Source of the DNA: Hyposmocoma kahamanoa
Taxonomy: Eukaryota > Arthropoda > Insecta > Lepidoptera > Cosmopterigidae
Assembly: GCF_003589595.1 (NCBI RefSeq)
Contig: NW_020654080.1
Location: forward strand, 172,604 to 236,603
DNA: 64,000 nucleotides
Reading direction: 5' to 3'
The position numbers and the translations under genes are program-made. Positions within the stretch are counted from its first letter, which is position 1. Every line of letters begins with the position of its first letter. This document shows positions 1 through 14,835 of this stretch, in pieces. Under the pieces are notes generated by a model. The model did no database searches. It saw only the letters and a list, made by a program, of their open reading frames with translations, and was not told the DNA's origin.

Positions 1-4404
<4,404 letters not shown>

Positions 4405-5780
4405 GCGAGCCGCGGACTGCCCGGTCTCGTAGCTGTAGAATACCGGAATTGAACGATGCCGTATCCGAATGGCAACGAGCGCGGCACCGTCCGTACCGGA
4501 GCGCCGCCGACGTTCGAACAGTGAAATTTTCTGTACTAAATAGTACACAATTATATATATATTTACGTGTACATACACCGGGATAACTAATGCAGTTAGT
4601 CGTATATCTGTGTTAGTTACTCTAGGATGTAATAGTTATGGTGGACATTGGATTCGATAACATTACATGACGAGCAAGACGCTCGCGCCGGATGGCATCG
4701 GGTGTAGATAAATGCAAATGGGTGATAGGATACTTGTTGTATGTTTTTAATTTATTGTTAAATGTCGGTCTCTTTATGTACCGCGGGTACGAGTAGCGAT
4801 AAGCACAGCCGCATGCGGCTTGCGACTGTGATACATACATTCCGGGTGTGCGCGCGCGGTCACGGACACTCTCGTATCCAGTCCATTACCTTAGTGGACG
4901 GGAGCTGCCAAGTATGACTATTGCGCGGTTACCTCGCTTGCGCCCGCGCTCGCACACATCTATTTCTCAGATATGAATGTGGGAACAATAGCAAATAAAG
5001 CCAATTGTAACGTCTTTTAGAGATGAAACTGTTAAGTATGTCGTAGCATGTACAAAACAAACGATACTCGCGAAGAGTGCAATCAAGCTGCTCATATGTA
5101 TAACAAAACAGCAATTATTTATTAAGATCATTAGGAACCTAAGTACAAAAAGTGTCTTCACGAATGTATCGTGCAATTCTAGGAGAGACTCCTTTTTCTA
5201 TAGCTTTTACAATTTTTGTACAGAATTGTTTTTAAGTGCAATTTACTTATTTTGTTCAATAGTATCTTAATTTGTTAGTTCATTTACAGGAATGCAAATT
5301 TACTCCTATTGTTATGCATGTTAACTTGAAACTTTTGTTTAAACTTACAGTTTGTATTCTGTAGCTATGCCATAAATAAATAAATAAATTTGTAGCCGAA
5401 TAAATAAGCGAAGCCGAATAAGTATGTAAGAAATTGAATAAGACTTCAGTTCCTGTTCCCATAAATCATATCTGAAACTTTAGCGGTAATTGGTAGTAGT
5501 ATGTAGTTCCTGTGTGGATTGTTTGTATTTATTGATTGTCATTACAAATGCATTATTTTGTAACTGCTGTTTCATTTCTCTCCTTTTTCTGCGACAAAGC
5601 AGATGATAATTTAGTTGATTGTCGGAGAAACACCGTCGATAACCTAACTGTACTCTCACTCCAATTCCAATAAATATCTATACCATACACGTGTATGTGT
5701 ATACGGTGGAGTTCCAGAGTTGTCTTGTGTAACTACTGTCATCGTTTATAGAAGAAAAAGTAAAGGAGTTTTAGTTTGTC
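4405..5780. other. 3' UTR of fatty acid synthase, then non-coding sequence
   Basis: The sequence changes abruptly from GC-rich exon to AT-rich DNA after the stop. It holds candidate poly(A) signals and a short TAAA-type simple repeat near 5375-5400. No coding exon, RNA gene or recognisable repeat was seen in the remainder. Confidence 0.5.
4994..4999 (+). promoter_or_regulatory. Candidate poly(A) signal of fatty acid synthase
   Basis: AATAAA about 590 bases after the stop codon, in AT-rich sequence suited to a 3' UTR. Further AATAAA-type hexamers near 5375-5405 are alternatives, so the true mRNA end is not fixed by sequence alone. Confidence 0.4.
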
Positions 5781-5787
5781 CAATTTT

Positions 5788-5820
5788 ATCGTTTGTATGT
5801 CATCGTGACATACAAACGAT
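5788..5820. repeat. Perfect 15-bp palindrome with 3-nt loop
   Basis: Arms 5788-5802 and 5806-5820 (ATCGTTTGTATGTCA and its exact reverse complement) are separated by three bases. It lies just upstream of the first readable reverse-transcriptase fragment. It may be an element end, a fold-back rearrangement or an assembly artefact. Confidence 0.8.
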
Positions 5821-5847
5821 ACTCCTTAATGAGACGATCATTGTATA

Positions 5848-6980
5848 TTGTTTGCTGACGATATTTCTCTCCTTCTCTCGTGCAATGACGATTCCAATTT
5901 AAACAACAGACTGCATTCCATATTTAATTTAATAGATAACTGGATGATAGACCACAACCTCGAAATTAACTTTAAAAAAAACAAAAATAATCACTTTCTA
6001 CCCACACCAAAAAAGGCCTTTAAATATTGAATTTACTTACGGAAACAAAAACATAGAAACTGTGAATGAAGTTAATTTGCTTGGTCTGGAAATAGATACA
6101 CGGTTAAATTGGAGGTCCCACGTCCAGAAACTTAAATCCAAATTCTAAAGCTTTGCATATGCGTTACGCGAAATCAAAATAACAACAGATATACACACAT
6201 CACTCACTCTCTATTACGCGTACGCTTATGCATGGCTTAGCTATGGCGTTATCATGTGGGGAAATAGTACGGATGCCCATTCTCTATTTACCCTACAAAA
6301 GAAATTAATTCGTATAATTTTTAATTTACATAACACAGATAGCTGTAAATCATACTTTGCTGAACATAAAATTCTGACCCTACCATCTATCTATATTTTG
6401 GAAGCATGCAAATTTGTGAAGAAATATCCAGAATTCTACATAAAGCGAGGAGAGACTGCCCCTGGATACAATTTACGTCACCGTGACAAATTAGCACTAC
6501 CTATCTCCCGTTTAAAATTATACCATTCTGGCCCACTAGTCATGTCAATCAAAATATACAACAAATTACCGAACTACATTAAATATTTAAACAAAGAAAA
6601 AGATTTTATAAAACAAATAAAAAACCTATTAGTCACAAAACAATATTATACTATACAGGAATACCTAAATGATAATATTTAAATTGTTTATATCTACATA
6701 AATAGATACCCAAACAAATACAAATAAATAAAAACATTATATTAACCTAATTAGTACATATTAATACTTAAATGCATGTTTACACGGATTATAAAATAAT
6801 ATACAACCGTACCTCAATAGTAATTACTGAATATTATCATTTAAAAAATTGTAATTTAAAAGAATGCCTCCCTCTCAATTGCTGTGCCCCACAGGGTCCA
6901 TAAACGTTCTGTATTTATATTTTGTAACACCTTTTTATCTTTATGGAAAAGCAATAAAGTATTGAGTATTGAGTATTGAG
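5848..6980 (+). mobile_element. Jockey/CR1-like LINE remnant with ATTGAGT-type 3' tail
   Basis: Decayed 3' part of a non-LTR retrotransposon. The active-site motif of reverse transcriptase reads FADDISLL at 5848. The reading then shifts frame and carries a stop before a 142-residue stretch (6254-6682) with the typical C-terminal pattern of this group (YGVIMWGN, LQKKLIRII). The element ends in an AATAAA followed by three copies of a GTATTGA unit (6959-6980), a normal simple-repeat 3' tail for these LINEs. The N-terminal RT region and endonuclease are absent, so it is 5' truncated. It abuts another LINE remnant directly at 6981. Confidence 0.85.
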
Positions 6981-8080
6981 AAAAAAACAAATTGTGTGAA
7001 ATTTACATTACCCAATGTTAGAGAGACGGTTACAAACATTGTAGTCAGAAACGAAATATTGAATCTTGTGGATACAGTTGTATTTCTAGGTATTATAACG
7101 TTAGATGCTAAATTGCAATGGGGTCCCCATATAAGTAAGTTATCAAAGCGGCTCGGCTCTGCAGTGTACGCGATTAAAAAAATAAGGAAACTTTCAGACG
7201 TCGAAACCGCTAGATTGGTTTACTTCAGCTACTTTCACAGTCTAATGACATACGGCATTTTGCTTTGAGGTAACACCGATATCAATAAAATCTTTGTCCT
7301 ACAGAAACGTGCAGTTAGGGCAATTTACAATCTGGGCCCCAAAGTATCTTTGAGAGATAAGTTTAAGGAAATTAACATTCTTACACTAGCCTCACAGTAC
7401 ATTTATGAAAATGTAATTTATGTTAAAAGGAATAGTAATTTTTTTATGAAAACTAGTGACAGACATAACATTAATACGAGGAATAAAAATAAACTAGCTT
7501 AATAAAATTTTTATTGAATTGATATTCAATTATTTTTTGTGAAATTACTCCACTAGTTTGTTATAATTATTAGTAGAAAATTCCTTGGATCCGGTCGGAT
7601 TCGAACCGACGTCTTCTTGCACGGTAATAATAATTATAATAAACTAGCTTTTCTTGATAGTTGTCTTCACAAAGTCAAAAATCATTTAAGGGGCAATGTA
7701 TACGCTTCTGTAACAAGATTCCGGTTGATATACAAAATTTGCCTTTCACGAGGTTTAAAACTACAGTGAAACAAAATTTTATACTAAAGGTTGTTATACA
7801 ACTTCTGCGTACTTGGATGACAAAAATCCGTGGTAGTAACCCGTTTAGCTCATGGAGGTAGTCTCGATCTCTGACGTATCAAATAAAAAAAAAATATTGT
7901 AAATGTTGAATGTGTACAAATGTTGTTTACAAAGAGCAACCCCTAGAGTTTCTTGCTCATTCTTCTCAGGCGAATCTGCCTTACGAATGAGCGGTAGAGT
8001 TGAACCATTGTGCCGATTTCAAGTGTAATTATTGCTTACCTATGTATGAAATAAACATTATTTTGAATTTGAATTTATGA
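6981..8080 (+). mobile_element. Jockey-like LINE remnant, C-terminal RT region and 3' UTR
   Basis: 6969-7268 encodes part of the region after the RT active site (VKFTLPNV, TVVFLGI, ETARLVYFSYFHS). It is closely related to the copy at 14836-16745, which reads VKFELPKV and TARLVYFSYFHS. A stop falls at 7266. The sequence then continues in broken frames to a 3' UTR with the family signature CTAGAGTTTCTTGCTC near 7950 and a TTTGAATTTGAATTT tail near 8065-8080. A separate insertion interrupts it at 7501-7637. The 5' half is missing, and its left edge coincides with the end of the preceding LINE. Confidence 0.8.
7501..7637 (-). mobile_element. SINE-like insertion with tRNA-type B box and 13-bp target duplication
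   Basis: A 137-bp insert flanked by AATAAACTAGCTT at 7488-7500 and again at 7638-7650, interrupting a LINE remnant. Read on the - strand it contains GGTTCGAATCC, an exact RNA polymerase III B box within a T-arm-like hairpin, followed by an AT-rich body. No full tRNA cloverleaf or clear A box can be drawn, so it is not a tRNA gene. A tRNA-derived SINE is the simplest reading; a 40-base body segment is shared with the repeat near 14042-14190. Confidence 0.7.
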
Positions 8081-11000
8081 ACTAATCGGCACAGCCATTG
8101 ACGCCGTATCATCAGTAACGTGTGCATCATGTAACTAAACTATTACTTTTGTCGCATTTTTTTGTTTTATTTATAAACACTAGTAAAGTACGTTATAAAT
8201 GCATTACAATCTAGTCAAATACAAGACTAATAAGTAATTTACATTTCACTACTAACTAATAAATAAACAAATTATACCCATATAAGAATTAACCCCCTGG
8301 CAATTTTCTTATTATCTATTAAGGCGAAGACACTTTTATCGCGTGTTCTTTTTAGTTTAATCATACACTAACACTACACTTGTTCAAATGGTTTTGTCCG
8401 TTTTAAACGTCTTGTATCTGTGTGGTCAAGGAGCCGAGTGGCCTCGACGTTCACGTGGTGGTGAAGCCTGCCTTTGTCGCATATAGTTCTTATCCTTTCG
8501 TACGTCGTCTTTCCCTCGCTGGAATGCCATGAGGGCTGTTTAGCTAGCCCCATCCACCGAAGCGCCTTGAGCTTGAACCAGAGGAGGGTCGGCGACGAGG
8601 GCGGCTGTCGGCGGCGCGGTCGCGGCCGCACAGTGCGCCCACCGGCGGGCGCGCGCGCACGTCCGCTCGCGCTGGCCGCTTCGCGGGCTCGTGGCTGCCT
8701 CGTCCCGTCACTCGTCGTGTTGTTTACGAATCGCGGCGGCTGATGCACCGCCGAGACGCTCTCTCCCTGTAAGTTTCCATGAATCACGAGCATTTCTGTA
8801 CACGTAACGTCATAATTACTTAAGAATCGCTTCACAATGTTATCGGACTGGCGCGCAAAAATGTATATAAATGTAATATGCTTTATTATAGGTAAATGAC
8901 ACAATGTTATTTTATCACGCTACGTCTAGGTTCCATATCGTCGGGAAGCAATTCTGGCCTATTTCTGTAACTAAAAATATGTCAAATTCTCGAGGTGCTC
9001 GGATAGTCACTGGTGACTCTGTCGGAGAGATCTACCAGATAGATAAGTAGATGGGTATGCTGAGGTGTAACTTAATCTGCTGTTGCCAACCGCACCGAAG
9101 ACCTGCCCTGTCCGGCTCAAATACGTCTAGGATCAAAGTAAGTAATAATAATGAAAGAGAATTTATTTACCTTTCTTACCGGTATAACAAAAATACTAAT
9201 CATGACACACTTTATTAAGATGTTGATTACTTGTTTATGAATGAAAAAGTATTCCAATTAAAGTACATTATGTCGTCATTAGTACAATGGCCGGCTAAAG
9301 TACTCCAGGGCACTATCTTTTTAACTTTAAACACAATAGGTACCTAGTGTAGCTAAGCAACGAAAGTTAGCAACAACTTGAAATTTTCGTATTCGGCAAA
9401 TAATAATGAACAATATTATTATTGAAACAGCTGGCGATGGCGGCGTGAGGGCATAATAAGCTAACAGGTTGACCTGCGGTAAGGGAATTATCCTCTTTCT
9501 GTTCAACATTAGGCACTAATAAATACATAGGTATATATGTATATGTACTTATAATTCCCTTGTCCGAGTATTCATTCAAACAACTAAATATTTCGGTGGT
9601 GTTAAAGATGAAATGTTTCTTGTACGTTCTTACTCACCTACAATTAAGCATGTACATACATTATACGAGTAGTTCGGGACGAGTAGTAAGACCGATGGAT
9701 ATCAAAAATAAAGCGTTCGCGAGTGCAACGAGCTTAAATTACTCGATAACCCGAGCGCGGTCGAGGGTGAAGGTGTTTTTGTTTTGTTGCTGCCAGGTCC
9801 TGGCGCAGGCAAAGTGCACGCAAATCGTTGAGTGATAATGAGGAGCTCCGTCGCGCCTGCGAGCATTCGCTGGCGTGGGAACGCACTCGCGGCCGCGCAT
9901 GCGAATAAGTCACCACATTATATTCATTAAGTAATTTGACTCGACCCGACGGCATGACCGACCGAAGCCGACGTCAGTTGTGTTCAGGGTTATGTAGGTA
10001 CCACAACATAACAGTGCACTCGTGGCGTGTGCCGCCCCTTAATTTAGGTTTCTCGCAGCCCGGGCAGTGCCATCCGGCCGTTTGATTCAAATACGCTGAA
10101 ACTCATAAGGGGCGACCACATTTAAAAAGAATTCATTCCAGCGATAGCGTTTATCCTCCTATAAACGAAAAAAAACATATTTGTTCAAAAAAGGAATTTT
10201 CTAGTATTGTGCATAATTTGTTTGGGATATAACAGGTAACTTTTAGCTAAGTACTACAGGTACCATGAATTCGGAAATTCGAGACTAACGCGAATGGCAA
10301 GTGTGCGTCGTCGCTTATGTGAAAACAATAGATAAAAGATGCGGCAGCGTGACGCGGACGCATTCTATGATGTTAGACGAAGTTTCATTTTTCTTGTCAC
10401 ACAGTTCCCACCACTCTACGAAATATTGTTCGTAACAAATAATAAGTAAAACAGATATTTTTACTGCGTTAGCTTTTTAATGTGAAATCTTGTCGGACTG
10501 TTTTTTAAACGGCGCACGATAAACAACGGGAGAATGGAAAGCATGTGGGTGATTTTTTGACATTTGCTAACGAATAAAGTCCGCGTCGCAGAGATTACTC
10601 TCCCCCGCAGCAGTCGCCGCGCCCGCCGCGCCGTAGTGGCAAGCGAACTAATGACGCGTTTTTGGCTGCGCTTGCTTTTGTGAAACCAGAAGGGCCAGGT
10701 CTCTCTTGGGTAATACTCTATTTACTAACAATGCTCTTTCTGTCAAGTGTACTCTGAGTGTACGACCTGTCTTAAAATTACATTTAATTGAAAGTTACAT
10801 TCAAATACTGTCTCTGCGACATAAACCTCAGCTTAATGCAGAGGCCGCAAGTAAAACAACGAGATAACTAATGAATAATTACGCAATTGGCTATTTTACT
10901 AAGGAACTTCAATAATCTATATTATTTATTAATGTGTTCAGACAATAAACGATTATTATTATTGTAATCTACAGTGTCAAGCTATCCGGTACCTTTTGGG

Positions 11001-11149
11001 CATGCAGACGACGGCACAGTGGTAGAAAATAATAAAATAGTGCCGGACGCCCATGCCAATAGCGTTGAAAGCCGTCGTAAACGAGAGGAGATGGCCTTAC
11101 GCTGGAACCAAAGCCCGAAAGCGGCTTCCTATTCCGGAGACGCGAACAA
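8081..11149. other. Non-coding stretch with a GC-rich patch
   Basis: Mostly AT-rich sequence without recognisable genes. A GC-rich island at about 8580-8760 gives long low-complexity open frames on both strands that look compositional (Arg/Ala/Pro-rich). The - strand frame at 8374-8904 has no domain I recognise. Smaller GC-rich patches occur near 9740-9960 and 10590-10680. These patches could be unannotated 5' exons or regulatory CpG-rich DNA, but nothing ties them to a gene. Confidence 0.3.
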
Positions 11150-11350
11150 GGTCAGGATTAATGAAGCTAAAACACAGGCGTGTCACTGTACTCCGACTTT
11201 CCGGTATCGGTAAGTGACCACCTCGAGCTACTTGGTTTGGACCTGTCACCCAATCTTCATCTTTGGTCTCTACATCCTGGAGACTTGCAAACGCCTTGGA
11301 GCCTGGCAAAAACTGGTGTCAAAAAACTAGGCATAACATCATGCCAGGCA
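11150..11350 (+). mobile_element. Small LINE reverse-transcriptase remnant
   Basis: The frames around 11150-11300 read NEAKTQA and then VSVSDHLELLGLDLS. This parallels KFNATKTKA followed by IPIADRLQLLGMDLS in the better preserved element at 21207-21671. The two are evidently fragments of one non-LTR family. Frameshifts and loss of flanking parts show it is dead. Confidence 0.55.
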
Positions 11351-11399
11351 GTCGTTCATACTGAAAGATTTTTAAAATCTCTATAAAGTACAAGTTCGA

Positions 11400-12756
11400 T
11401 TGTGTGTGGAGTCCCACTGCCGCATTTGCATCGGCTCTGCCCGATGCCAGTTGGCTGCCTTAGAGCGGTGGAGGGGAAAGCAAAGCGAGACTTATTAGCA
11501 ACGACTTTCTTGTTGACAAATTCTCGAATACCGCTAAAAAGTGGCCTGCTTGTCGGTTTTCTATCGCGTACATTTCGGACAGTGTGCACAGGAACTTTTC
11601 AATATATAGGTACGAAAATAAGTTGTATATACTGAGTATGTGCGCGTCAATACTGAGTACACGCGTGTTGCCGCCAGCGCAGCAGGTTCTTCGCAGTGAC
11701 AAGTGACAGTGACACGGATCGACGGCTGTACGCAAAAAATATGGAGCAGTGGACAGTCGGCAGTGGGCCGCCGCGGCCGGTCGATGTCTTACATAGCGCG
11801 CTAACTCCCATTTAGGTGCCGCGGGAGGTGAACAGTCACACATTAAGTTCCTATGTTTTCCATTTTTAGTTACACATCACTCAAGTTACTACATATACGA
11901 CAAAATGACGTTAGCTGTTATCGAAACTTCGTTTAGCTTATTGCTGGTTTCTCTGTGGCTTGATGGCGAGAGATGGCATCGGCAGTCTCGCCAGATGGGT
12001 TTGCGGTGGTGAATATCACGACAAATATAGTTTCTATGTTCACGAATATAAAAATAGGATTCGGAGAGAGTAGCTCGTGTAATCTAGAGAAAAAATAATA
12101 TAGTCATATGCGTATAGAAATATATAGGTAGCGGTGGCTCGGCCGCCACAGGCCGTCTGGGCCGCTTATGGATAATCCATATCCGGGCGCAGCCACGCAG
12201 AAACGCTAGCGTCCGTTGCTGCCGCCACTGCTGCCCACCTTTGCCAGTTTGTTTCCAGCGCTTTCTGGTATACAAGGAATGACACATTGCGAACTCGTAT
12301 CGACTTTATCGTTTTGCAGAATTGAGTGATAAAACGTTTGCAGCGCAGAGGTTGCGCGTCAAGTTTTTAGGCACCAACGAGTCAGTTAAATGGCGGCCTA
12401 TCGAAGCGAAGACGTTTGGGCGCGCAAAAACCTCGCGCGCAGCATTCCGCCCCGCCCGCCCGCACCTCTCCGTGTACCGCGCAAACCTCCGCGACTGATT
12501 CCGACATGATATGCGATGCGGAGTAAGCTCACTAGGGTCTGTGATTGTTTCCTTAGCACAACGTTTCGAGCAGTCGCGTCGTCACGAACTTCTCGACCCC
12601 AGCAGACACAGACAGCTTCAACCCTGGTTAACACTGACTTTAACTTTATAACATACCTTTATTTAGCTCTAGTATTTATTCACTGTACCATTTTGTATAC
12701 TAGCAAGTATTATACTTACATTCGCATGTTATTACTAGTTAGTAATAACAATTAAT
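11400..12756. other. Non-coding stretch
   Basis: No coding exon or repeat that I recognise. Moderately GC-rich patches near 11640-11830 and 12120-12620 give short frames on both strands without recognisable content. Confidence 0.35.
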
Positions 12757-13036
12757 AGCAGTAGAGTTCCTTGTGAAAGAGTTCGTCCAGGGAAGTACTG
12801 CCATCTTGCCCATTTCTCCCGCCAAACAGTTATGTCAGCATTACTGTGTTCCGGTTTTGAAGGGTAAGAGCCGATGCTGGGGAAATCACAGGCACATGGG
12901 ACTTGGCAACTTATGTCTCAATGTCCCTCAGATCTTTGCGACTTAAAGCTCTGAGTGGCTCTGCAACTGTTATGGACAGGCGTATAGCTTAAATTACCAT
13001 CAGGCGCACGACTTGTTCGTTTCGTCACTTGATATT
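12757..13036 (+). repeat. Dispersed repeat family X, longest copy
   Basis: About 280 bp, starting at AGCAGTAGAGTTCCTTGTG and ending at GTCACTTGATAT. Related segments occur at 43673-43752 and 46165-46395 in the same orientation, and at 18079-18117, 49114-49281 and 55137-55277 in the opposite one. Shared landmarks are CACATGGGACTTG, CTTTGCGA.TTAAAG, and CACTCAGAGC or its complement. No open frame is conserved. It is probably a short non-autonomous element; its class is not clear. Confidence 0.8.
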
Positions 13037-14041
13037 AGAAAAAAAAATGTGCCTTCTAAAGCAAGTCCATTGTTGAATATGGACCTCCTCCGATTTGTTC
13101 CGTGACTGACACTGTTGGATCCTTGCTGCCCAGATTTAATGAGGTGCGCGCTGAGTGTCGCCTGGTATCATTTTCTTGTCATACAAGTCCCCGCAGTCTC
13201 GATGCTAGTCTAGTAACTTGCACGTCCACATTTTAGTATGAAGGGGTCCAAGGGGGTGTAATCCCGTTCTCCGTCCGACATCCATTACAGCGAAATAAGT
13301 AATACCTACTCCACCACATTAAAAGACGCCTCATGCGAGAACAGCTCCATACTTGTCATTAGAGTAGACCTATGCCTCCAGTCTTTGCCCGTAATTGTTT
13401 TAATACAAGACGGTATTATCACAATACACATCGATGGTAGTTAAGGATGTTGAGTTCCGTGTCGTCGGCATAATTGAAATCAAATCATTGATGTTTAATT
13501 TGGGTCCCAACGACGGAACAGCGAGGCGCGAGTCACTGTCAGTAATGACCGACCATCGTTTCGCGTCATCTCCTCGCGCCGTCAGCAGTAGGTTCTTACT
13601 TTTGATTTAATTTCTAAATCAACCAAATTAAAATTAACTTAATTGTATTTCGACACTTATAAAGTCGTAAAGTATGTACTTGTTTCGGAGTTGTTAATTT
13701 TTCTTTTGAATATTTCAAAGCTTCCGACGTAATGACGAATTTAATTGAGAATTCAGAGAAGAATTGAACAATTTCATGTAAAGTGCTTGCTTTAAATCTT
13801 TGAGACTGATCATGTGGAATTTACGTAAGCGATTAGAGTAATAGACAGCTTACACAGAGTCCGCACTTTACATTAAACGTGTCAATTTTACGCACATACG
13901 AAAATACCAAATGGTTTGAATGGTTTTGGATTCTGTATTTTTCCTTTATATAGATTGTTTTTATTATGTTTTTATTTTAATTTTCATTTCGATCATATTC
14001 ACTGGAAATGGGCTTCTCTATTCATAATATGATTATGAATC
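13037..14041. other. Non-coding stretch
   Basis: AT-rich sequence without recognisable genes, RNA genes or repeats. Confidence 0.35.
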
Positions 14042-14190
14042 GGACCGGTGGGACTTGAACCCACCCACAGCCATGCAGCATCATTTTTCTGTCTTTGGTC
14101 TTTGTCTCTCTCATAATCATAACAAAAAACTAGTGCAGTTATTTCACAAAACAATCTCAATAATTATATTAAACGATTATTATAATTACA
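14042..14190. repeat. tRNA-like T-arm plus AT-rich body repeat
   Basis: The reverse complement of 14045-14062 contains GGTTCAAGTCC, a good B box inside a GC stem. The following body (about 14105-14165) shares a core with the 7501-7637 insertion (AACTAGTG.AGT.ATTTCACA). Relative to that core, however, the T-arm is in the opposite orientation from the 7.5-kb copy. It is a SINE-like or composite repeat, not a tRNA gene. Confidence 0.5.
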
Positions 14191-14579
14191 GAGTCACCAC
14201 ACATTACACGAACTCACAAAATTAGTAAAGGACCAATGTAGACTTGCGATAATGTTTTTTTCTGGCGAGGTGTGGAGCGGCGCGATGCGCGCGACATGCT
14301 GCTGCCCGACCAGACGTATGAGGGCGCCGCGGCGCTCGCGTCGCGGAAGGTGTCTGCCGGGCCTACGAACGGCAGCGGCCGTGCCGGCGCAGAGCTGCTG
14401 GCGGCGCTACTACGCGCGCACCGCGTTAAGCCGGATTTCTTTTGCGCTTACCGCGCGAGCTCGCCACCGACGCGTTCTGCAGACTCACCGCATTGGTTTC
14501 TGACGATTCATTGTACCCGACTAAATGCTTACGTATAATAGGAGTCAAATCAATTCTAAAGCGCCTGTTTGATTGACAG

Positions 14580-14668
14580 GCCGTCGGTGACAGGGGGTAG
14601 CGGTGGTGCAGCGGGTGCGCGCTTCGCCAGCCGCCACCGCCAGACGCGCGTGGTGCTACATCCCCTTG
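14580..14668 (+). other. Candidate orphan coding exon, unknown gene
   Basis: A GC-rich 89-base segment lies between an acceptor-like TTGATTGACAG and a strong donor TTG/GTGAGTAC. One frame is open and ends RQTRVVLHPL. A second GC-rich open stretch lies just upstream (14272-14500, with ARDMLLPDQTYEGAAALASR), but its possible donor at 14350 does not join in frame. No family is recognised, and no partner exons were found before the LINE at 14836. It may be an exon of an unmodelled gene, a pseudogene piece or a chance open GC-rich patch. Confidence 0.2.
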
Positions 14669-14835
14669 GTGAGTACACTGGGACCTTTACAACCGACGCG
14701 ACGCTGACGTTGAGGCGATTAGACATATTTGATAAAAAGGAAAGTGTGGCGGGGCTCGGGTGTTATGACCTCGGCCGTCTTAAATCGTATTTGAGTGATA
14801 ATGTTCAGAGGATCGTCGTCATCATGGTCTAAGTA

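Noticed and set aside
7580..7625. tRNA gene
   Set aside because: A T-arm and B box are present, but no acceptor, D or anticodon arms can be formed; it sits inside a SINE-like insert with a target duplication.
8374..8904. 176-residue - strand open frame
   Set aside because: Half of it is Arg/Pro/Ala-rich low-complexity from a GC island, and the remainder has no recognisable domain; no splice or start support.
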